DNA of 64,000 nucleotides from Aphelocoma coerulescens (lineage: Eukaryota; Chordata; Aves; Passeriformes; Corvidae). Shown here in pieces: positions 51,001 to 58,087 of this stretch. Under the pieces are notes generated by a model that did not search any database, was not told the DNA's origin, and worked only from the letters and a program-made list of their open reading frames with translations. The stretch is taken from the NCBI RefSeq assembly GCF_041296385.1, contig NC_091013.1, positions 72,261,563 to 72,325,562 on the forward strand, read 5' to 3'. Positions within the stretch are counted from its first letter, which is position 1. Every line of letters starts with the position of its first letter. A program made the translations under genes and the position numbers.

Positions 51001-54000
51001 AAAAGGATCTGAACAGTATTTTGGACTTTATTTATAGGGAACATAAATTGGAAATAAAAGAATTGAGTGCAGGGGTGGACATTGTATGTTAGAGGTTTTG
51101 TGGACTTTCCCTTTAGGATTCTGCCTGTTCAACCAAATCGCAGGACATTCTTACTTGCAGTACTACGGACTCTCGAGATCAAACACTTTTTTCCCCTGAA
51201 AGAAATTCTAGGTGCTTGTGGAAATGTGATGTGATAATTCTGTAGTTCCAACCAACATCCTGCTTCTCTGTGCAGGACATGATTTTTGCTTTTGCACAGA
51301 GAAAGTGGAGGCTGACTCACAGTGACTTCATGGGAGATGAGAGTGATTACAGTTTAGTAAAGGAGGGAGTAGAGGTGTACAACAAGGAAGGTAGGTTTGG
51401 CACAAATATGATAGTATTCTGTGTCCATGAAGAATGTTAAGCAGTGTGAAGCAGAAAATTGAGGGTCAAGAAGAAAATATAGTTTTCTGATAAGACAAGG
51501 TGAGAAAATTTCAGATAACCTCAGCATGCGTAGGCACCTGAAAAAGACTTCCAAATGCTGTTATGTTCCCTAGTGGCCAGAGGTCTCAAGTACTGGCAAA
51601 GAAGTTGGAAGCAAAATGGTTTTTTTGGTGACCCTCAGCCTCATTTGCATTTTTTGTTGTGAGTAACTGTTGTTTCAGGGTGCCCAGGTGTCCAGTTATA
51701 GAAGTGATTTTTTCCTGTGGAAATCTGAGTGTGGGCTGATGAAATACGTAAAGTAGGGGTAGGTAACATTGCTGTTGATCTTACTGCTTCTTTTGAGATA
51801 GGTCAGATCAATCAGCTTTCCATGTAGCAAACTGGAATAGCTAAGGGCAAGCCATAATGTTTTTAAAGGATGAGTATGAAAGGGAAACACCATCCAATTA
51901 TCTGGTTGCATATCAATAATAGCAAGAAAATCAATGTGCAGCTATCAAATGCTTCCTTTTTCAACAGAGCCATGGAAGTACACGACAAAGCTCTAAGTGC
52001 CATCTACCCTACTCTTTTCAAAGATACTCCCCAGGAGAACGAGGCTTTTGGGACATCAGGGATCTCCCCTAGAGAGTGTAGGGGAGTTTCTCTCCAAATA
52101 TCTCCCTCAATGGGATATCCTACATTCTACAAAACAGAAAACAACTCAGTCCTCCCTCTGGCAACCGTGAACTGCACCACTGCCCCATCCCAGCCTAATT
52201 CATAGAGGCCACTTAGAAATCCTCCATCTGACCTGCAACTTGTCAGTGAATAATGTCTCAGCATGGTGTCCTTGATCACAAGTTGCACCCTCGCTGGAGA
52301 CAGAGGAGTATTGTTGCTTCACTCTCGGAATCATGAATGTGTCTGAAGTGAGACGGGCTGGTAAGGTCCCACCTACTCTTGGTGGGCAGGTGTTGACACT
52401 GTGATGGGAAGCTGTAGGGAACAGAGACAGTAGGAGCAGAGAGGAGAAGGAGACTGGGAGGGAAGGAACCTGCACCCCTTTCACTAGGATTGCTTGTTTG
52501 GTACCCTTTGCTAAGGTCTTAAATAAATATAAATAAACAATGTAAAATATATCCAGTTCCTACCGCTTGTAGTTTTCCTCCTAGCCCCACTAACCCACAT
52601 ATTAGGGAAGGTTTTTGGGATGAGCTCCCAGCTGCAGTTTTGCCAGTAGTTCAACCTCTAACTGATTGGTTTTGACCTAGAGCAGGAACACCTGGACCAT
52701 AGCTTCTTAGAATCATAGAATCACATGCACAGACAAAGCTGGCGGGGGGCCAGCACATGTTCTCCTTCCCCCACCCCCATAAAGCACGTTTTACAAACTG
52801 TACATGCTCCCTGCTACTATTTTTCCTCTCTGTTTCCTGCTTCAAATTGACTCAATATTCCCAAGGGCACGTGGCTACACCAGCCCTGTACTACCAATCG
52901 CATGGCACTGGATGCTGAGGCACAGAACAGGCATGCCCCAAGTCATTAATATTTTTTTGGTAACTTCCAAATAAAAATCAGTTCCTATGTATTCTTTACA
53001 ATTCTAGGGGTTTCCAGAGTTCCTTTCTTAACATTATCATCGTCACCATTGCCTCTTGAAAGATGTGAGTCAGCCCAACTTGAATTTGTAGGAACATTGC
53101 CCTGACGCTGCTAGGAATTGCTGCCCTAAAAAGAGGATAGATGCTGAGAAAAGTATGGTGACTGCCATTAATCCCTCTAAAAAATGAGCACTGTTGGTGA
53201 CAGGATGGTTTCCTCTCCCTCTCAACAAATACTACCCCAGTGAATGAGAGCGTGAGTGAGGCTGCCAGGGGCTTTGCCAAGAGGAATGCGTAGAGAGTTG
53301 AATGAGATATTATACAAGGTAACAATTGCAATGGCCTCTGGAATCACACAGGAGAGCTTGGGAGGGAGAAGCTGGTAAGACAAGGAGACAGAAGATGAGT
53401 ATTTTCCAACTGATGTGGACTGAGGCTCTTTCACTGGCATTTGTTGTTGCGCTGCTTGAGCTGAAAACTGCAGTACTGTCTTTGGGATGGGGAAGATGTG
53501 TCTGGACAGGCTGGGTCTGGGGCTTTCAATCAGAACTGTCCTACTCAGGGTCAAACCATCCTATGAATAATGGGACAAATTGCTTACCTAAGCTCCCATG
53601 CTCTGCTGTAAGTCAGTGAGGAGCTTTTCTTCTGAGACCAATAGTTTCAAAGGCAGGACTTTAGCTTGGAGCTGGTTTGTAGTTTGATTTCAGTGAAATA
53701 CATCAAGATAACAAGAAATACACTCTTACCCTGGAAAATTTTCCCTGTTGATAGTTATAAATACACCACACTATTGTGCTTGGCATGCTTCATGCTAATA
53801 GAAGCGAGGGCTCAGAAACTCATTAGGAAAGGGAGCAGGCTGTGGAGCGGAGCGAGGACAGTGTGAAGCGAAGGTTGATCACCACAGCCTTGTCCAGAAT
53901 AGGCCATGGGAGTTTTCTTATCTCGCTTTGGCAGGAGGTGCTGCTAGCTTCCTGTGCGAAATCATGAGCATATGCTGCTTTCCTCTTGTTGTTTGGCTTC

Positions 54001-57000
54001 CTCCGCTACACAAGACGGTTCCCAGCACTGTGATTATCTTTGCATCTTCAAACATGGCACACTCTGCTTCCTCAAGGGCTTGATGTATTCTTGAGTAGCA
54101 GGCTGGCTCCCCTCCCCCCATCCACTTCTCCAGGGTCCCTGTGGGTGCCAACTCCACACATCACAGACCTTTTATAAAGCTGGACTTACTTCTGGTTGCA
54201 TAAGCCACCCCCAGCCTCTGCAAATTCGTGTAAATTCCCAGAGCTCTGGGCGATGAGCAGGTCTGACAGCAGAACTCGCCCTACCACAGGCAGAGCCACT
54301 CTCACCCCTCTTTCTCCCTGTGCTGGGCTTCTCTGAAAACCTTACAGAGAATTAGTGGCTCCTGTTTTTACAAAAGAATAGCCTTTTTCTCAGGCTCTTG
54401 ACACAAAGGCCGATGTGTGCCTGTGCAGGTGCACACCTGCAAATGTGCACACCAGCACGCATGCAGGCACATGGGAAAAACTACTTAGTGTGTGATAAAC
54501 CTGAGAGCTCTGCTTTCACCAGCGCTCGACTAAGGCAGCAGAGTCTGATTACCTCGCTCTGAGGTTGTGTAACTTCTAGAAACTTAGGTTTGTACACACC
54601 CCCATTAGCATTGTTATGTGGGATCTCTACACGTGCAGAGTTGCACCCACAAAGTAGAAATATGAAAGGGTCTGCAGGGACACAGGTGAAAGAAGTACTT
54701 AGAAATGTGCTGGCGGATATCAGCTTGTTTATCAATCCCTGCACACACTACGTGCTTTTTCATTAACCCGGCGGTAACCCTGCTGTAAGATTTCCTGAAG
54801 ATGCAAAGCACTGAGGCTCATCCCACAACAAAACACTTCAGGAATTCATGTGCTCTGGAGATATCTGGAGTAAGATTCAAGTATCTAAAATTCAGTAGTA
54901 TTCCCTGGAAACACAGACAGTTCTTGCTAAAAATGCAATGCCCTTGTTATTTTACTGCGTGGGCAGTTTGAAGAAATTGGTGATTTCTTTGAAATCAGAA
55001 AAATATGTAGCTGATGTTATGTGAGGACACATGCTATGAAACATCAATCAAGTTAACTGGAAGATTATTGCCTATTTTGGTTCCAGCCAGCATAGATTTT
55101 TGTGTTTTCAGTTTTCTCTCTTTCTCTCCAAGCATCTGTGCTTAACACAAACATTTGGTTTGATGATTACATCTAAGTTCAGCAGAACCTTTTCTCTTTC
55201 TGGTACAAAATGCCAGTTGTTAGAAGGTGAGGTCACATGAAGAGGCAGGACTCTTGACTAATTTTTCCCTTCCCCATCTCTACCTGATGTTGCTGGCTTA
55301 GGCGGCGTTTTTCACATGGCACCCCTGGCAGCAGTAAGAGGTGGGATGACTTGGAGTACTAACCTGAGTAGCCAGCTCAGAATAGTGGACGCAGCTCGTG
55401 TGCTGTCCCTGAGCTATTTTAGTGTATTTGAGGTTAAAGTGAAGGGATTTGGCAGCTGATGAGAGAAAGCATCTGGTTCTGCACCCAAAGGGATGAGTCT
55501 GAGTCTTGTCCTAGACTCTGCCTGGCAGCTGTGCTGCAACTGATCTGCAAACATTTGTTGCTCCAGCAGCCAGTGGAGCTGAAGTAGTGTGTACAACAAT
55601 ACTCACATCTCCAGCTGTGTGCTGTTGGATGTAGTATTCTCAGTTTGATTGTGACTCCTTTTTTATTAAAACCGTGGACAACAGCTATGAAGTGTATTCG
55701 ATTTTCTACTCTAATTGCATTAACATTGTAATCGCCAGTTCGGATATAGAATGGAATGTGACGTCAGTAGGGTTCACATATGTGCCTCCAGGGCCAATCA
55801 GGCACTTTACATGTGTTTTTCTTGTTATTGTGATGCTATTGTAGTTATGATGGTGGTTTGCTTTCTGGTATTAATGAGTAATCAGCACCTCATTGTGCTA
55901 AGCACCAACAAAGACAAAACACTGTCCTCATCCCTTAGACATGGCACACTAAATGTATATGGTCTTTTTAAGGAATTGTGAGGAAGAGTATAATAATAGC
56001 AACTGAGTCTGGAGGCTTCAGAGCTGTAAGAAAGGAAATTGGTGATGCTTTTCTGAGATGCACAAGGAGCTTCTGAATATGCATTATGCCTTCTCTCTGT
56101 CCTTTACCAATGTATGTTTCTCTGTAAGGACTTCTATGTTAAAGAGTACAAAATTTCAGCAATGTAACAAAGAAACATAAATGCATTCCATGGGGATAGG
56201 AAAAAAAAATTAGGAGGCACTTTTTGACACAGGTGAAGTGAGATTTTTGTACAGATTACATCCAGTCACAAAGATGTGCATTTGATACTGCCTGTGTGCC
56301 TGGCATCGTAAATTGGGTTCTGATATCTTCTATGGCATGAAAATGTTACCAAGCTTAGCCAAATTATCATGCCTTCTGCGTTTTATTCTTGTTACAGAAC
56401 CAGATTTCTTAAAGCATTAAATGTGCAAAATAAATGACATCTACCTTTCTGAATAGTTGTAACCATTTTTTCTCCTCTGAATGCAACAAGTGCCCATAGT
56501 AATGCAGCTGTCTTTCATCCACCCTGGCCTCAACAATCATGTATTAGAAGTTGGATTTTAAACCAAGTATGAAAGAAGTGTAGATAGGGCTTTCCTGTCA
56601 TGCTTTTGCTCCTTGTCCTCTCTCCATGCATGAATCTCCACTGCCTTCTCCTGGGGTTTTTTTGTCTTTTCTGACACACTGATCCTCTCAATGCACATTG
56701 TGAAATTTGGGCAGCCCAAGTTAGTTTCCATGTCATTATTTCTTTAAGCTGTAATATCTGCTCAGACGTTGGCCAGTTTGACGCAAAGCTGCACAATTAA
56801 AAACAAGCGTGTAAAGTTGATGTACCATTGATATTCTAAACAACACAAATTTTAAGCAAACTGCAGAGTTGGCTGAAGGGAAATGAACCTCATTCTTTTG
56901 TCAGGATTGCATCATATTCTATTTTCCAGTCACTGGGCTTTAAAGTTCATTTCTCCAAACAACTGTTATATAAACCAGAACTATTTGATTACAGATACTA

Positions 57001-58087
57001 CAGCCATTATCTTTCAAATCCAAGAAACACAGTGTATTTGAAAGAACTTCATGCAGCTGAAGGGTTAATCTCTGCCAATGAAGCTGGAATTGAACAAGCA
57101 ACAACTAAATTCTGGATGAAAAACTGAACTAGATATTCTCAAAGAAGAACAGAGTCAGGCAGCACATAAGAAGCATTCCAATGTGTTTATTTCCATGTGT
57201 ACCAAATCAGACTTTAAGAAAAAAATTAGTTCTACCATGGCCACACCTGAATGTTCTGATTACAAGCCAATTTGTTGCATAAGGCAAAACCATTTTTTCT
57301 CTGGGACTTCCATTCATTAAGAAGAATTTTTTTTTCCAGTTAAATGATCATTTAAATCCCTTTGCAATTTAGGTACGTTAAGTTTAGTTTAACTTTGTTT
57401 TGTTAATTTGCAGGATTATGCTTATTTTTACCGTGTGTCTTGTAATCATTGAACCTCAATATTAATATTTTGGCATTTTGTAAACAGAACTAAAAAAAAA
57501 AATTCAGAAGTAAAAACTGGCATCATTTTTTGTTAAAACAAAAAGAACCTGCACAGAGTAAAAGAGCATCCAATGCATTATGGAATGGATCTTGGAACAA
57601 ATGTAATTTGTCTTGAGTTAAAGGCTAAAAATAGTATGAACTCATGTTTTGGCAATGTCTGAAAACAGGAGCTTTGGAAATGGGATGTTGGTCTTGTACA
57701 GCCCTATATTTAGGCTCTGACTATAAATTCTGACCTCTGAGTTTGCAGTGGGTTAACTGTGAACACTGATACCAGAGAGCAAATATTCAAGGAGGGGCTG
57801 TGGAAGTGAATCTGATTATCAGGCTACAAACCTCAAGATTTAATGAAAAGTAATTATACTTGCCTGGTCATCACAGCACCTGTCTAATCACTGTTTTCAA
57901 AACAATTGCTTTGTTTTATGTGTTCAATTTCTATCACCAAATCGGTTAAATTCCAATTTTTATTGTCTTTAGGCATGGCTTTTGCTTTCATACTGAAGGA
58001 TCTTTCATCCTGAAAGCTGGCAGCAACGTAGGAAACAGGATCCAGAGCATCTCTGAGCGAACGGCTGTAATAGAGGGCAAAAATAAG
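5988..58087 (+). CDS. FLT1: FLT1 (VEGFR-1), 5' part, coding exons 1-11 (partial, continues beyond window)
   Basis: Receptor tyrosine kinase for VEGF-A, VEGF-B and PlGF at the surface of endothelial cells and monocytes; it acts largely as a VEGF trap. Joining 5988-6045, 21167-21263, 21561-21781, 30973-31097, 36644-36806, 36892-37028, 38566-38740, 40652-40769, 42674-42843, 43254-43413 and 57973-58087 gives an unbroken 513-codon frame. It holds a hydrophobic signal peptide (about residues 1-20) and Ig domains with cysteine pairs C51/C105 (D1), C154/C203 (D2) and C248/C307 (D3), a D4 without the canonical pair, and the start of D5 (C450). Stretches such as KVKAFPSPEV and KPQIYEKAVSSFPDP are near-identical to mammalian FLT1, which separates it from KDR and FLT4. 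The start ATG has A at -3 and precedes the signal peptide directly. The rest of the roughly 1,330-residue receptor is outside the window. Confidence 0.97.
7425..7520 (+). repeat. Possible tRNA-derived SINE head
   Basis: The segment gcatgggacactcaccctgg followed by atgtgggttcagatccttgc resembles the front of MIR/amniote SINEs (a B-box-like gggttcagatcc). The downstream MIR core is not evident. Weakly supported. Confidence 0.25.
11750..11900 (-). mobile_element. Ancient CR1/L3-type LINE 3' fragment, antisense
   Basis: On the + strand the stretch agttgccatcctggatcaga, then gggctctatttagcttcatg, then tcttcagggaaggtccaaga matches the reverse complement of the 3' part of an old amniote CR1/L3 family, in which blocks like gccatactgggtcagaccaa, ggtccatctagcccagtatc and agaggaaggtgcaagaa occur in this order. 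Highly diverged, so old. Ends are approximate. Confidence 0.6.
16046..16090. repeat. AAAT-rich simple repeat
   Basis: Repeated ATAAATAGAAATAAATAATATAAATAAATAG pattern (shown in pieces: ataaatagaa, ataaataata, taaataaata, gaaataaa) in intron 1. A degenerate tetranucleotide tract with no retroelement attached that I can identify. Confidence 0.7.
21167..21263 (+). CDS. FLT1: FLT1 coding exon 2: start of Ig domain 1
   Basis: Acceptor ttttctag|GATC, donor CTGCAG|gtaacc. Encodes residues 20-52, beginning GSSSGSKLK, which is identical to the mature N-terminus region of mammalian FLT1, and ending NLTCR. It carries the first cysteine of Ig domain 1 (C51) and an N-glycosylation sequon at N48 (N-L-T). 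Entry phase 1, exit phase 2, matching the mammalian exon. Confidence 0.96.
21264..21560 (+). other. FLT1: FLT1 intron 2
   Basis: 297 nt, GTAACC...TTTGCAG. AT-rich, with a TTGTTGTTT tract near 21415-21435. Nothing else recognisable. Confidence 0.9.
21561..21781 (+). CDS. FLT1: FLT1 coding exon 3: rest of Ig domain 1
   Basis: Acceptor tatttgcag|GGGG, donor TTAATG|gtaaga. Encodes residues 52-126. It contains HSWSLPE, the FLT1-type CGRNGKQ motif with two cysteines (C79 and C87), and the closing Ig signature DTGNYSC with C105. A lysine run (four Lys, residues 113-116) precedes STVYVFIN, matching the SKKKET segment of the mammalian protein. Only 297 nt of intron separate it from exon 2. Confidence 0.97.
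21782..30972 (+). other. FLT1: FLT1 intron 3
   Basis: About 9.2 kb, GTAAGA...TTTGCAG, separating Ig domain 1 from domain 2. Mostly AT-rich unique sequence with no recognisable transposable element or nested exon. One CpG-rich patch (28800-28970) stands out and is listed separately. Open frames are short and without domains. Confidence 0.88.
28800..28970. promoter_or_regulatory. CpG-rich patch in intron 3 with ETS/YY1-type motif
   Basis: About 14 CpG dinucleotides in about 170 bases, in an intron otherwise nearly free of them. At 28828-28838 the sequence ATGGCGGAAGT contains an ATGGCGG core (YY1-type) overlapping CGGAAGT (ETS consensus), a combination typical of unmethylated promoters. It could be an intragenic promoter or enhancer, or a remnant of a GC-rich insertion. 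No open frame or splice signal links it to a transcript. Confidence 0.35.
30973..31097 (+). CDS. FLT1: FLT1 coding exon 4: first half of Ig domain 2 (ligand-binding domain)
   Basis: Acceptor cttttgcag|ATAC, donor AAAAAG|gtacct. Encodes residues 126-167, with NPFVEM at the start and the domain 2 cysteine C154 in IPCRVTAPN. Domain 2 is the main VEGF/PlGF contact domain of FLT1. Two differences from the human protein stand out: His135 sits where human has Tyr139, and N160-I-A replaces the human N-I-T sequon. The donor gtacct is not a strong consensus. Confidence 0.97.
32171..32196. repeat. CA-rich simple repeat
   Basis: Imperfect CA tract (cacacccaca, caaacacaca, catgg) in intron 4. Confidence 0.7.
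34270..34335 (+). mobile_element. CR1 LINE 3' end, sense orientation
   Basis: Contains gggaccagatgacctctgga and ggtcccttccaacctaaatt, the signature of the CR1 3' terminus, followed by a decayed ATTCTATG-type tail (gtgtgattctgggatct). Only the last 60-70 bases are present, a typical severely 5'-truncated copy. Confidence 0.85.
36644..36806 (+). CDS. FLT1: FLT1 coding exon 5: second half of Ig domain 2
   Basis: Acceptor cacttccag|ATCC, donor GAGAAA|gtaggt. Encodes residues 168-222, including TLIPDGKTIIWDS, IGLLSC (C203, closing cysteine of domain 2) and YLTHRE. These match the mammalian TLIPDGKRIIWDS, IGLLTC and YLTHRQ segments. The mammalian sequon N-A-T is K-A-T here (residues 192-194), so the glycosylation site is absent. 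The exon leaves in phase 1 into an intron of only 85 nt. Confidence 0.97.
36807..36891 (+). other. FLT1: FLT1 intron 5
   Basis: Very short, 85 nt, GTAGGT...TGCAG, with a pyrimidine-rich 3' part (cttctccctctttg). Near the lower length limit for efficient vertebrate splicing. Confidence 0.93.
36892..37028 (+). CDS. FLT1: FLT1 coding exon 6: first half of Ig domain 3
   Basis: Acceptor cacatgcag|CCAA, donor TGGAGAG|gtgagt. Encodes residues 222-267, with NTIFDVQLSTPR, the first cysteine of domain 3 in NCT (C248; N247 is a sequon), and NTRVQMTWTYPGE. These are close to the mammalian NTIIDVQISTPR and NTRVQMTWSYPDE. Domain 3 adds to ligand affinity and specificity. It exits in phase 0. Confidence 0.97.
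37029..38565 (+). other. FLT1: FLT1 intron 6
   Basis: About 1.5 kb, GTGAGT...TTCTAG. AT-rich unique sequence; nothing recognisable in it. Confidence 0.9.
38566..38740 (+). CDS. FLT1: FLT1 coding exon 7: second half of Ig domain 3
   Basis: Acceptor ttttctag|ACAAGG, donor TTTATG|gtaaga. Encodes residues 268-326. It begins with a basic run TRRR, then RIDQKNAEANIFYS and the Ig signature DKGQYTC with C307, then KSGPSIKAVNTTV carrying a sequon at N319. Mammalian FLT1 has RIDQSNSHANIFYS and KGLYTCRVRSGPS at the same place. Confidence 0.97.
38741..40651 (+). other. FLT1: FLT1 intron 7
   Basis: About 1.9 kb, GTAAGA...TTTAAG. AT-rich unique sequence with no recognisable element. The 3' splice site ends in AAG instead of CAG or TAG. 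Confidence 0.88.
40652..40769 (+). CDS. FLT1: FLT1 coding exon 8: first half of Ig domain 4
   Basis: Acceptor tgtttaag|ATAAAA, donor ATATG|gtagga. Encodes residues 326-365. SYRLSMKVKAFPSPEV is identical to the mammalian segment. A strongly basic run KRRRK lies at residues 333-337. The acceptor ends in AAG, an uncommon and usually weak form, and the donor creates an in-frame TAG at once if it is not used (TGG TAG). Domain 4 mediates receptor-receptor contacts in dimers. Confidence 0.95.
40770..42673 (+). other. FLT1: FLT1 intron 8
   Basis: About 1.9 kb, GTAGGA...AACAG. Contains an AT-only near-palindromic run (41653-41687) followed directly by a sense CR1 3' fragment (41700-41872). Confidence 0.9.
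41700..41872 (+). mobile_element. CR1 LINE 3' fragment, sense orientation
   Basis: Contains agtggtggtggagtctccat, tcttggagatacacaaaacc and a diverged 3' terminal block (catcacctccaaaggctttt ... ggttctgtaaaat). This order (gtggtggagtctcc, ggaggtattcaaaa, then the terminal block) is characteristic of CR1 3' ends. 5'-truncated and diverged. Confidence 0.8.
42674..42843 (+). CDS. FLT1: FLT1 coding exon 9: second half of Ig domain 4
   Basis: Acceptor tgaaacag|GTTA, donor GTAAATG|gtaagt. Encodes residues 365-422: WLKDGLPAAEK, then a lone cysteine C376 where human has serine, then SLVIKDVAEEDAGNYTI and KNLTVTLTVN. EEDAGNYT is the usual Ig dyad region, but as in all VEGFRs the canonical domain 4 cysteine is missing (Y-T-I). 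Sequons are seen at N398, N409 and N413. Confidence 0.97.
42844..43253 (+). other. FLT1: FLT1 intron 9
   Basis: 410 nt, GTAAGT...TTCCAG. Unique sequence with no recognisable element. Confidence 0.92.
43254..43413 (+). CDS. FLT1: FLT1 coding exon 10: start of Ig domain 5
   Basis: Acceptor cctttccag|TGAA, donor ACACG|gtagga. Encodes residues 422-475. KPQIYEKAVSSFPDP is identical to mammalian FLT1. LTCTVYGIP contains the first cysteine of domain 5 (C450), followed by WIWYPCKQNHS with C467 and a sequon at N470. If the donor is not used the frame meets TAG immediately (CGG TAG). The closing cysteine of domain 5 is expected in exon 12, outside the window. Confidence 0.97.
45497..45511. promoter_or_regulatory. 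Inverted pair of GATA sites in intron 10
   Basis: GATAAAAAGCTTATC: a GATAA and a TTATC (reverse GATAA) separated by five bases. GATA2 acts in endothelial cells, where FLT1 is expressed, but a pair of short motifs alone is weak evidence. Confidence 0.2.
46306..46323. repeat. Perfect 18-nt palindrome of TAGC units
   Basis: GTTAGCTAGCTAGCTAAC equals its own reverse complement. It is a short TAGC tandem run and probably a simple repeat. Confidence 0.75.
49060..49165. promoter_or_regulatory. CpG-rich spot with two hypoxia-response-type cores in intron 10
   Basis: About nine CpGs in about 100 bases. TACGTGGG at 49082-49089 is the classic HIF-binding core form, and a second ACGTG lies at 49099-49103, so the two cores are 15-16 bases apart. 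Paired cores of this kind are found in hypoxia-response elements. FLT1 is a known hypoxia-induced gene in mammals, but the element described there is in the promoter. Confidence 0.35.
49445..50335 (+). mobile_element. Ancient CR1-type LINE, reverse-transcriptase 3' part, sense
   Basis: Degenerate but ordered matches to an old amniote CR1: ctggggtctgtacttgtcaa (the LGP...LF(N) block), ttgctgatgatgccaagtta (the ADDAK/T block of the reverse transcriptase), gtgaaattcactgaagataa, agatctgagtgttgtgatag, caagtgttaggaattaccag, and later agaggccattagatgaagac and aatctccttgccagaggatt. Frame is broken by many stops and indels, so this is a dead copy. It is older than the other CR1 fragments in the window. 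Limits are approximate. Confidence 0.75.
52706..52727 (-). repeat. Possible CR1 tail remnant
   Basis: cttagaatcatagaatcac resembles two units of the ATTCTATG repeat that ends CR1 elements, read in antisense. No CR1 body follows on the expected side, so it may be a chance match or a tiny remnant. Confidence 0.3.
57973..58087 (+). CDS. FLT1: FLT1 coding exon 11: middle of Ig domain 5
   Basis: Acceptor ttgtctttag|GCAT, donor AATAAG|gtatga. Encodes residues 475-513. It continues the exon 10 frame in phase 2 and ends in phase 0 with VIEGKNK, as the mammalian exon does (IIEGKNK). GSFILKAGSNVGNRIQSI matches mammalian ESFILDADSNMGNRIESI. Human has two cysteines at the start of this exon (RCDFC); only one (C479) is present here. 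It is separated from exon 10 by 14.6 kb, so the assignment depends on sequence and phase, both of which fit well. Confidence 0.96.

Larger units (their letters stand above)
43414..57972 (+). other. FLT1: FLT1 intron 10
   Basis: About 14.6 kb, GTAGGA...CTTTAG, interrupting Ig domain 5. Holds a perfect TAGC palindrome (46306-46323), a CpG-rich spot with hypoxia-type cores (49060-49165), an ancient CR1 copy (about 49445-50335), a possible CR1 tail remnant (52706-52727) and otherwise unique AT-rich sequence. Open frames of up to about 140 codons inside show no domain. No nested gene was found. Confidence 0.88.

Noticed and set aside
52996..53554. Two overlapping minus-strand open frames of about 110 codons in intron 10
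   Set aside because: No similarity recognised to transposon, retroviral or cellular proteins, and no coding signature. Not reported as a gene.
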